A stretch of 64,000 nucleotides of DNA, taken from contig NC_084808.1 in the NCBI RefSeq assembly GCF_963583255.1, positions 12,423,501-12,487,500 on the forward strand. Direction: 5' to 3'. This stretch comes from Pyrus communis. Its lineage: Eukaryota; Streptophyta; Magnoliopsida; Rosales; Rosaceae. The notes under the pieces are model-generated. The model saw nothing but the letters and a program-made list of their open reading frames with translations, had not been told where the DNA came from and made no database searches. Both the position numbers and the translations under genes were made by a program. Shown piece by piece: positions 20,544 to 31,600 of the stretch (position 1 is its first letter; every line of letters begins with the position of its first letter).

Positions 20544-22420
20544 CTAAGTTTGACATAACTTCCAAATAAGAACTACAACCATTGCATATGAATAGTTAGG
20601 CATACCAATTCCTCGGACAAGCTTCTGGAAGGTTAACTTCAGCAGTGACGTCATGTAGAGGTCGGCAAGGTTGTCTAGGATCGGCTTGCATGACTTCAAT
20701 CTCCTGATGCTTTGCTGAGGTAGATGTAGACGCAATGTCTTGGTGTTGACTTCGTTAATGTATCATGTCTTGGTCGGGTTGATACATGCGGCATAGCCTT
20801 CATGGATCATCATCGGGACTCAACGATGGATGAAAACAGCAAGTACTTCGAATATGCTCAACAAGAGCACTCATTTATCAACAGAACACGGTTCATTATC
20901 GTCGCTTTCATTTAAATTGGTAGATACCTTATAAGTGAAAACATCAACGATGATAATCTCATTCCAATTCCATTATCTCATCCAAACTAGTATATTGGAC
21001 TAAGAACTTCAAGTCTTGGGAGTAATTCAGATTAATCTTATGGGATAGAAATGATTTGAGACAACGATCGAGTATGGATTCATTTTGTGTCGAAACCTTC
21101 CTCTTATAAGGAAGTGAATCCTATGAACCGAGTGATCTTTCATGCTTCAGGCCTAGACAAATTGATTGGCTATCCGTCGGTGTATCAGACCGTCCAATAT
21201 GAGCGACCAAACCATCCAACAGGGTGGCACACCTTTCGGGGATGTTGACTCGACGTCCTTTAAGTACATCTATCATTGCATGCATGTTTGCAGCTAGTAT
21301 ATGGTCTCATCACTTTAGCTAGAGCAAATGAATGCATCTAGAGCAACATTCTGAAAGCTATAATTCATCGCATATGCTTATGACACTTGTGTGGTACAAG
21401 GATAAGATGAGACATAGTGGGTAACGTCTACGCAAATTCGCATCATTCTACAGGAACGTTGACATTTTTATCTCCCCCTAATGGTAGGAAGACTGTCTCA
21501 TTGAAGTGACAATCCGCAAATGAGCGGTAAAGAGATCGCATGCAAGGGCTCTAAGAGAGCTAGTGTGAAGAAGAATCATAATCGACAAATATTCACATCC
21601 TTCTTTGAGAACCCATGTTGATACGTTGTAGCAGCACAACTTGGCACATGGAATGCACACCCAAAATGCGTAAGTACGAAACATCAAGTTCGTACTCAGT
21701 AACCAACTGCAACGTTGAATAGGTTAGATGGCAATAGGCCTCAAGGCGAACCAACATAGTTGCATATAAGATTGCATAGCCCTAGGCAGAAACCGAAAAA
21801 TTTGGTGCATTCACCAAGGTCCAGGTGATCATTTAAATTGCGCCTTATGATCACTATGGAAGGCTATTTTGGGGTGAACATAGGAATTCGATGTCCAAGT
21901 ATAAACTCAAAAAAATATGCAATACTTTATTGAAAATTATCGATATAAACTCTTCAGCATTATCTAGTCTTCTAAACTTTATGGGATAATTAGGGTGGTG
22001 AACCATTTAAAATCGGCCATGAGGTTTAGCAGCAATGTATGTGGACAAACATATGACCAGTTTGTTAATCATCAACCAAAACCATAAATATTTATATGGT
22101 CCACAATTTAGTTGGATGAGTCCACATATATTCCCTTGAATCCACTGTGAAAAGAGGGTCGTTTCATATCTTTACTAAGGATGATGTAGAAAATCAATTT
22201 CCCCAACAAGCAGGCTTGGCAAATTGTGCTTGTAAGCACAAGATCCTTACTTCGAGTAAGGAGATGCATCGTAGCATCATTGTTCGACCTAAGTGTCCTA
22301 AATGGTCGTGCCAAGGCAAGTAAACTGCTCGAATCACCAGGCTTTAGGCTGGCCACATGTGGCGTATCCCAATCGGGAGGTGGCCTATTGGCCCTAAAAT
22401 GAAGCTTTAGACTCATTTTT
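20544..22420 (-). pseudogene. Copia pol remnants (integrase and RNase H end)
   Basis: On the minus strand, broken frames resemble Copia polyprotein parts in order. A GAG-pre-integrase/integrase start lies at 22110-22416 (CQACLLGKL and FKGIYVDSSN). An integrase C-terminal stretch with DLFTAHLRIVTSM lies at 21478-21560. The RNase H tail with DNLADLYMTSL and FQKLVRGIGM lies at 20544-20735. Stops and frameshifts separate all of them, so no functional protein is made. Confidence 0.75.
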
Positions 22421-23199
22421 CGAGGTGGTGCAAAGATATTTCACTCCATTTTCCATCAGTGGTTTCATTCATGATCATTGTCATCTCGAATATCATTAAT
22501 GCTCAATGACGTTCTTCCAAATGAAGAGAATATAAGGTTTCTGAAATGGTCATTTAGTACCATTCATACAACAAGAAGCGTACCAATGGTCTTAATCTGG
22601 TTGGATATACCTGAAGTCGTTACTAGAGATGTGATTTAGGTATAAAGTTAGTGTGCATAGTATTACATTCATCCAGACAACTAACTTTCCCACATTCATA
22701 CCTAATCACATATTTAATTGAATTCGGTAACATGTTTTAAGAAACATGTTTCAATTAATTCATATTCGAGGACAATATCAATAAGATTATCCATAACTAA
22801 AACAAACACCAAATGTGAATCCAAGAACCTAAAAAAATGTTCACAAAGTAAATTTACTAAGGGGATTCGGCCAACAAGGTCATATATGTCAAAATTCTGC
22901 TCTTCCAATGATGTTTGGTGAAGCAAAATTAGTCTCACATATTGACTATGAGAATGGTCCTCCTCAACGACATTGGTAGGGGCACAAACAGGTGCATAAC
23001 CAATGATCTATTCCAGCAAGATGAAAGTAGATTCTGCAAGGTTAAGGTTTGGAATATTATCCCTTATTCTTGAAGTTTTAGGTCTTAGGTGCCAAGGATC
23101 ACTCTTCGGGCATGATGCCACACCTTGGCAGACCCTTATTCTACCATATATTGTAAAAACAAACTCGAAATTGGATTATGAGAGAGACAGACCCAGACT

Positions 23200-23360
23200 T
23201 TGGTTCAGTAGGCTCCAGTCGAAGCATGAGGGGTCTGTTTGGTAAGACTTTGTCGAAGCAGAGCAATACCGTTCAGTGCATCTCTGTCGAAGTAGAGCAT
23301 GCCCTTCGATGCATCCCTGCCAAAGTAGGGCATCACCATTCAGTAAACTCTAGTCGAAGC
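23200..23360. repeat. degenerate tandem motif GTCGAAG(C/T)AGAGCAT
   Basis: Four to five copies at roughly 40-bp spacing inside the Copia element (GTCGAAGCATGAGG, GTCGAAGCAGAGCA, GTCGAAGTAGAGCAT, CCAAAGTAGGGCAT, GTCGAAGCTGAG). Position suggests leader or gag region. Confidence 0.6.
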
Positions 23361-24623
23361 TGAGTTTATACCGTGTTTTCACATTTATTGTAGTAATCAG
23401 ATCCAAGAATTTGGTAAACTTCTGCTTTCTACACTGCTACTTCAAGAGCAAGTTAGAAACGTGGAAAGACGAGAAAATTATTCTCTAATCAAATTTTGAT
23501 CGGATTTATAAACTTCATAATCGTACTCATTTATGGATGTAATCATGGTGTGCTTCAGGCAATATCTCGCATAATTAGATAGTCTGTAGGAGCAAGCCAA
23601 AGAGCCATGGAATCCTCGTTCGGGTGGTACTTCTGTTTGTAATGTTTCGGGCATAAGTCTTCAAATGAAAAGCATGGTGGAGGCTTATTCATCTTTTCCA
23701 TGCCATTGTTGGCTTCAATCGTTTCTCAGCTACTTGATAGTCAAGTGGAGATTCATGTCTTGTACTTACATAAAGTGGTTTATGATAGAAACATCCAAAT
23801 AAGGGAAATGGAACTTGTGACGGTTCAACAACCCACTGAATTGGAGGGAAAAAGATTATGATTGGTTCTATGGGAATGAATCATCCATAAGCATCAAAGT
23901 TTAAACATCCGAGTTCTAAGACATGGTTTTCATGAAAAGGTGTATTTGTTTTATGAAAACTTCGAGTGTCAAATGTGCTAAATTCGAAACTACAGGCTCA
24001 ATTTAGTTTATGAACGTTTAGTTCATAAAAGTGAGGTTCATGTAATAACAAAGAATACAAGGTACTGATTTAAATGCAGTGGATTTGAGTTGCTTCAGGA
24101 ACTCAAGTGTGAGTGCTTCAGGACTACAAAAAGATGTCAACGGTTCAAAGAAGAAAAATAAATTATTAAATTGTTGATGTCCAAAAGTGATCTTCGGGCC
24201 AATAATTTTAGATGTCTTGTCAAATTAAAGGACTGCTGGTCACTTTTAATTAATCCAATAAATTGGGACCATACGGGTTAGATAATGACATACAGGTCTT
24301 ATTAGCTTCAATTGGCGGCGGGCCAAGTGACAAGTGAATTATAACTTGATTAGCGTTAACCAAAAATGTCCCAAAAATATTTAGGTATGGTTAAGAAGTA
24401 AGGGATGCAAAAATATGCTATCAGGTCAAAAAAAAAATAAACATAAAAAGATGCAGCCCAGCACACTTGGGCTGGCTACAAAGTCACAGGTCAAGACCCT
24501 GCGGCTGTTGGGCCTTGAGAACATGGCTGTAAAGCAGCCCAACCTTACAGTAAGTCAACGGGCCAGGGAAGGGGGGTAGAACCCAGTAGCAGTAGGCTTG
24601 CTGGCTTTGGGCAGTGGTGCAAA

Positions 24624-24647
24624 AGAAGCCAGCTTTCGCTGGCTTCT
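24624..24647. repeat. 10-bp perfect stem with 4-nt loop
   Basis: AGAAGCCAGC, TTTC, GCTGGCTTCT, followed by TAGT. It lies in the non-coding leader side of the Copia element. Not followed by a T run, so not terminator-like. Confidence 0.7.
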
Positions 24648-24959
24648 AGTTAACATGGTACAACCCTAGCTATTGCTGGCTTCTAAAAAGTAGGCCAAAT
24701 ATTGAAAAGCCCAGCAATGGTTGTTGGCTTCAAGAACAGACCAAGGGCATGAAGTCCATGTATCATGGACCCAAGCGCAAGCCTGGTCCAATTTTAGCAC
24801 AAAGCCCAAAGCGCTACCATGTCGCAGATCCAAGCTTTAAGCTTGGTGCAACACGTTGTTGGCTCGATGGTGCAGCTTATGCTACAAAAATCCCATAATT
24901 ATTTTTTTTCAACTTTTGCTAGGGTTTGAAAAACCCTAATTGGTTCTAATTTATTTATA

Positions 24960-25113
24960 GGGAGTTTTAACAAAACACTCCCGGTACTATTCACTTTAAC
25001 GAAAAATGACATTTTTACTCTTAAAATACACTCCTGGTACTATTCACTTACAACACCTTTTTGTCCTTTTGATTAAAATTCAAAGTTTTCAAGCTCTTTT
25101 CATTAGTTTTCCT
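24960..25113 (+). mobile_element. MITE, 9-bp TSD family, copy 1
   Basis: 154 bp, from GGGAGTTTTAACAAAAC to TTTTCATTAGTTTTCCT. Ends are imperfect inverted repeats of about 17 bp (inner TAACGAAAAG part conserved across the family). Perfect 9-bp target duplication TTATTTATA (24951-24959 and 25114-25122). Nested inside the Copia element, so it is younger. 9-bp duplication is typical of Mutator-like elements. Confidence 0.85.
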
Positions 25114-25514
25114 TTATTTATATGTTTTGACTCACAAATTTCACATAGCAAAAATTGCGTAATGCATGAAACGATATATATCGGCAGGTTAATGTAAATA
25201 TAGGAGGTTCATACATCATGGGGAATGTTTTCATGCTTCATGGTTGTTTCAAATATCTTACTTTATTTTAAGCATACTTATTTGGCATAAAACAACAAAA
25301 GCCTTCGAATTTGTAAAAGACCCTCGGAAAGCTGAAATTGCATCTCCAATGCATTGTATCACGTTCAACAAATAAAAAACTAAATTGAATCAATAGCATG
25401 TAGATCAATTTAATAAAATAATAAATTAATCATAAAAAGAATGAATGAAACGTAATACTCCCTGATTGAAGATCAAACTCTCTTTAGCACAGCATCAAGA
25501 GTGTGCTGAAAACG

Positions 25515-25791
25515 TGTTGTAGACATAATTTACTAAACAATTATAGAGGTCAGAAAGAGAAGGGGTGCGGCATAGAGAGAGAAAAGGGAGAGATGCGTAA
25601 TTGTGAGGTGTGTGTTGTATCACCAAATTGTGCCTTTATTTATAGTAGTGGGGAAGGTTAAATCCTTACCCTAATAGGATTACAACTCTAATAGGATAAC
25701 ATCTAACCCTAGAGAATATTCCAAAATATTCCTAGAGATTTGCACAATCACATTTCTAATCTAATAGGACTGATCTGATAGGATTGCAACA
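25515..25791 (-). repeat. Copia 5' LTR
   Basis: 277 bp, partner of 19880-20148. Ends with GATTGCAACA followed by the target duplication AAATG. Confidence 0.85.
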
Positions 25792-25917
25792 AAATGAAAA
25801 TTGTAGGAATTGGTGTTTGTCTCTTTTATCTTCTACTTTTACAAGTGATATTACTATTATATGTTAAGCTAAAAAATTCCATAAATTCGAAACGCAATGC
25901 CTTGAAGAAATAAATAA

Positions 25918-26061
25918 GGGAGTTTTAACGAAACACTTTCAGCATTGTTCACTTGTAACGAAAAATGACATTTTTACATTTCCTGATACTATTTACCCAC
26001 ACATTTATTTTGACATTTTCATTAAAACAGAAGTTTTTGATGACTTTTCGTTAGTTTTCCT
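25918..26061 (+). mobile_element. MITE, 9-bp TSD family, copy 2
   Basis: 144 bp, GGGAGTTTTAACGAAACAC to TTTTCGTTAGTTTTCCT. Perfect 9-bp target duplication AATAAATAA (25909-25917 and 26062-26070). It lies 126 bp outside the Copia element and under 1 kb from copy 1, in the same orientation. The target is the complement of copy 1's target but for one base. Confidence 0.85.
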
Positions 26062-26070
26062 AATAAATAA

Positions 26071-28675
26071 TTCACTCTTTACTTTTTCCTCCATCAATGA
26101 CTCTTCTTAATATGTCGGTCATTATTGTCACACAAAAAAAAGAGTAATCATTCATACGTATTTCGTTGGGCTTCTTCTTCTTCACAAAACAAATATTAAT
26201 CTCCGATCTCCACTACAAGCCAATTGCACTTTATGCTTCAAATTTCTCCTCTCTTTGCAATTAGTATATGATTAGTTTGACCCAAAAGAGTTCATAATAG
26301 CAAACCGTATGATTGTATCGAACGGCGGATATGTGAATTTATGATAATTATAATTAATTAAAAAGTTGTGTCAAGTGTCCAATATTAATATATTAAGCAA
26401 AAAAGAGTGGTGTATTATAGGTGAATGATGAACACATATTTTGCATACAATTAGTGGGCGATAATAACACTCACATGCCCCATACAATTAGTGGAACATA
26501 ATAAGGGGAAAAAGCCTACTAGGGTTTATACCCAACAAACAAATTCAATGGATTTTCAGCACAAATAAATAAAATAATTGGAAACATTATTAATTAGAGT
26601 ATTGCCAAAAATGAATGATGACCCTTCCATCCCCAAGCCAAAACACTTTCACCACCTTTTAAGTAATGTTATACGTACCATATTTATTAACTATATTACT
26701 GATTTTGTGAATACCTGCTTTATTTTTTCTTAACAGTAGAAAAAGAATCTTCCTACGTTAGAAGAAGAAAACCACTCAAGACTCAGACCTCAACACTTTC
26801 ATTCATTAGAGTAATGCTACGTTTGCTACTACATTTACTAATCGTAGTACTAGGTTATTGATCATATATCCCCATGGTGAATGGTACAAGAAAGTTTAGT
26901 GAATTGATTGAATTTTAGTGCTTTGCAAGCGTCACATTATTCTTGGTATTTGGCAATGTACCTTTCACCGTTTCCATAAAAGTATCGAAATGATTACTAG
27001 AATTTCTAAAGAATCATGTCTGTAGACTCTAATCACTAATTTGGTTTAGTAATGATGAGGAATCCCATTTTTCCTCCATGGTAGGCCGTTCTTTACTAAC
27101 TAGGACCCCCGCACTTTTGTTCAATAATTGTTTCGAAAAGAGGTATTAATTATCTTCAATTGATAACAAAGTATATATCTAAATCACCACCTAAATGAGG
27201 TTAAAAAGAGCCATTAATCATTAGATGTGTCTTAGTTGGTTCATAAAAAGAAAAGGTCAAGTTTACACTTATCTCCAATGCATTAAAATGATTTATTTTA
27301 TTTTTTTTGGAAAAAGGGATCAGTTGGTGACTTTGCCACAACAATCCACCTTTTCGGAGGCTGGGAATACTCGCCGAGGCATTTCGACCTCCCAGTGGCC
27401 ACCATCGTGTGATTCACGAGCTCTAAAAATCGAACCCAATAATGCCTTGTGAAATATGGACCTAAAATTTGTCCCTAATCATTAGGTCATCACGTGAAAG
27501 TTCATTAAAAATGATTGTTGAAAGTAAACATGCTGGGTGCAAAGGATCAGCAACAAGGTTACAACATTAAAGAGAAAGGAGAAAATTAGTTGTTTTAACC
27601 ATGTAAATTTTGTCTCCACTTGGAAGAAGTTTCAGGTTCGACTCACTTGGATTCGATAACCCTATATATTTCCGATGAGTCTGATATCTAGTTGTGGCCA
27701 ACTTAGTGGCAAAGGTATGCCTTTGTACAAGTAAGTGAGAAATAAGAAAAGTCTTTAACTTCGATTTTCTGCTTTTGGGCTCAAGCCTAAGGGTGAAGAT
27801 GTTAAAAAATAGATGATATTTTCTTTTTCTGCTTTTCCCGTTGAAGACTTTTGAACGATCTGGAGGATTTTGGGATTGTAGGGTATTTCAGTGAAGTTGT
27901 TACCCTGTATGGATTTGGCATGGAAAATTGATTTTCACACTCCATTTTCTTCTTCCGTACACCCTTCTCTATTATTAGCCTTTTGAATGAATAAATCAAA
28001 GAAAAATAATGGGGTATAAAGTAACAAGCACGCGCATCTGTACAACACATGCACGTGGAAAATTCCTGTTGAAATGTGGACGGGTGCGGAAATCATTTCC
28101 TGATGAAACGCGAAATACTGTGATGAGATATTGGCATAGATCACACAAAACAAATGACTGAAAGAAAAGGTAAAACGGGAAACCTTAAGCCTGGATAGCA
28201 ATTTATATTCCTCGTCGATGAAATTTCAAATCACATGCACACGAGATCTTAAATCTGGTACGAAAACAGATACACAGAAAGCCTTTACTATGGAATCAAC
28301 TCATTTACACAATGTTGTTAAAGGGGCAACAAATTATGGAAGTAAAAGCCTAGGGTCAAAACTGCTAAAGAATGCGGGGGAAAACCTCGTAAACTCGAAA
28401 ATCAGGACAAGCAAAGCTAATATACAAAGAATGGTACAAAATGAGGGTGCTACTCTACATTTTTGGGTATATACCTAAGGTTGTTTGGACAATATACAAA
28501 GGGTGACTAAGAAAATAATATGTTCCCACCCCATGAATAAGTCACTTCTCGGTCTTCGACCCCTTCACTACCAACACACACAATCAATGCAAACTTGACT
28601 TGGAATGGAGGTTTGAAAAAGGATCTTAGAGCGAGTTAGCAACCTATTATTGAGGAACTAAAGCAAGTTGGAGAC
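26071..28675. other. intergenic, no gene recognised
   Basis: AT-rich, stop-rich. A GC-richer patch at 27310-27430 preceded by a T run (27296-27308) could be a minus-strand retroposed fragment with its poly(A), but I cannot assign it. The last 200 bp or so should include the 3' untranslated region of the minus-strand GFS9/TT9 gene. Confidence 0.5.
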
Positions 28676-31600
28676 CTAAAAAGAATTGGAAAGTGTTGCA
28701 TGAGAAGAGGAAGTTCGAGGAGGACCTCGAGAAGAGTTTGAAGATTCTACAAAGTTCTCGAGGTCGAGTAAAGGCTTTAATCTTCTCTCTACCTCATTGC
28801 TCTGTAGGTTTATCTCCTCCAAAACCATAGACAAAGCAGAGTTGCAAGACTCTTCATCCCTGAATGCTAGGGTCCATCTTCCATCAACCAAAGCTTTTGT
28901 CTTTGCTTTCCCGTAGGCACCATATCTAGCAGGCTCCACAAACGGTAAAGTGGAGGGACGGATTCGCAAGTGTAACCATCTGGAATGCTTATCATCAGGT
29001 TTTGGCTGAAGGCAATAACAAGAAGACATTAGATACATGTAAAACTACAGCTTCCTTGAAAAGTTCGAAATTTAAAAGTAAACGAAATCTTAATTACAAA
29101 CCTTCAATAGAAAGAATCTGGTACTGCTTACCAATATGAACTGTGAAGAGGAATACCTTCGGAGTAATATACATATTGAACATGGCATACGTTTAAGAAA
29201 CTATAAAATAAAATAGGAATAAATCTAAACGAAGCACTGATGCTATAAATGACCAACAAATATGTTAAACCAAGGAAGAAAATGGCTAATAGAAAGCACT
29301 ACAGCTGTGTAACTTACATTGGTACCGGCCAAAGGTGCAACCATACGAACAACTCCATAAGGCTCCTTTAAGGGTAACTCTTCAGCTAAAACAACCCAGC
29401 CAGATGCACCCAAAGAGATTGCTAGGAAGGAAAAATGACGTTCTTTACCCCTCTCAAACGCAATTCTACAAGGTACAGCATCAACTGCATATGCCAGCAA
29501 CAGCGAATTAATCAAGAAATTCTCCATGTTCTAGAAATAAAATAATGGTACAAAGTTGGGCATGGTGGCTGTAACTTGAATTACCAGTTGTATGTGCTAA
29601 AAGTTAAAAAAATATATATATTTATGTAGGCATGGATATGTGCAGGATAGAGAACTCACCAAGTCTTAGCTCAGTGCCAAGCTTTGGACCTGCAGCATCT
29701 AGGCCAGCACTTTGTGCACGGGAATTTTCAAAAGCATCAGCTGGAGGTTTAATAGGAGGTTTCTCGGGCAAAGTTCTACCAAGTGAGAAAATTTGAAGTT
29801 GATGTAGGATTACAAACACCTGAAGTAAGATAAAGATTAGGACCAGAACAAAGTTTCAGGTACCACCGCAAAAGACGAATGTATGACGTGTTTAATGCAT
29901 TTGTTATATAATTCTATAATTTGGTCCTTTTACTATTTAAGAATTCTAATAGAGTACCAACTACCAACACAAACCTTGACCAATTCACACATCCTTTCAC
30001 CAGCAGCAAATGATGAATCACTTGTGATACCATCTATCAGAAAAAACAGACGCATTAACTGAAAGCCTACTCAAAACAACCGTGCAGGTTTCAAAATCCT
30101 TCAATTCAAAAATCCACAACAGGTCTTCAGTTCTACCTTCAGACAAGAACCTCTGAGATGACAACAGAATACACTTGGGCTCTTTCTGAGGGGAGGAAGC
30201 CTCTATTGCTACAAATTTTCGAAAACACATCAGTAAACATTCAAACAACCAATTCATTAGTCATTACAAAACATGACATGAATTACCCCTCTTGCACCGT
30301 TTCCATTCATCGCAGAGGACTGTTACAAGAAGATCCGGCCAGACTCCTCTAGTCTCCATTAGAAGAGCACTAGCACAGTTCTTATATGAATCCTGTATGA
30401 GAAAAATGGTATAAGTAGACATTGTCATGTTTATTATATATAAAAGTTTTGATATAGATTTTTGAATAAGAATAGGAGATTATTTTTCTTATTAGGACTT
30501 GGGTCTATGCATTGTTGTTCTATTCATGTGGAAATCTACATCTATACTCCATGGATGGAACGAGAGATTTGCAAACAGTTTGTCTACGATTGACTTCTCA
30601 TGCCAGGTCAAATTTCCATAGTGGGAGAAACATTGGCCTACGCCTAAAATGAGGAAAAATTCTATCAATAAATTTTAAAATTTCAAGAAACAAAGGTCCC
30701 CCCTTAAGTGGCGCCTCCTAATTCTACAAGGCATGGGAGATGGTACAAAACCACAAATAACAGACCAAAGGATCCCCTTGCCATTAGAGCAATTAAGTCT
30801 TACCAGCATAGCATAAACTTTTATAACATTCACAAATATTGCATAAAGAAAGAAAAACCAATGTAGGAACCTGATAAGAAAAAGATTCGTACCACAAAAT
30901 TGGCTTCACTAGATGGTTATGTTAAACCCAGTTCGAACGATGTGCAACTGTGAAGACAGAAGAGTGCCAAATGTCCTAGTACTTAAATTCATTTCACTAA
31001 GAAATGATTTCTACTCAAGCTTGAATCAACCAAATAATATACCAACAGAAGTACCATACATATAATACAAGGCCCTTTGTAGACCTACACAACCGCCACC
31101 GGCACAGCAACTTAAAGAGGCAGCTACTAATTATTACCATTAAAAAGCTAAAACATTTTGGGAAAGAGTAAAATATAGTTAGTCCCTGAACTTGGAGCCT
31201 AGTTTAGAATTGGTCCATGAGCTAAAAAACCGTTATTTGATCCTTGAATTTGATAAAACGTACAGAACCAGTCCTTTTGATCAACACCGTTAACAACTCC
31301 GTCTAAAATCGCCATGTGACACGTACATGAGCTTCACAATAGGGGTATATCAGGAAAAACACCAACCATTTGACGTAGAAAGTTGACGTGGTGCTGCTGC
31401 AAATCTGCTCGCGGTGGAGTCGTGGAGCTATAATTGGGTTTCGAGTCCCATGTGCTAAAGAAGAGGTCACATCTTCAAATTTGCACATTATTCAGGGTGC
31501 AACTGGATTGGGTTGGGTTGTGTGGTAACCGGAGAGGTGGCTCCAGGTCGGGTCTCAAGGGGGACTTGTGTGTCAGAAGCTTCGGAGTCATCTCCCATCT

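Larger units (their letters stand above)
19880..25791 (-). mobile_element. decayed Ty1/Copia retrotransposon
   Basis: About 5.9 kb with two LTRs (19880-20148, 25515-25791) beginning TGTTG and ending CAACA, and a perfect 5-bp target duplication AAATG (19875-19879 and 25792-25796). A purine tract (AAGGGGGAG on the minus strand, 20149-20157) abuts the 3' LTR, fixing the orientation. Pol remnants read on the minus strand. Gag is not readable, and the region between integrase and RNase H is too short for a full reverse transcriptase, so there are internal deletions. A MITE (24960-25113) is nested inside. I could not see a standard tRNA-Met primer site next to the 5' LTR. Confidence 0.85.
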
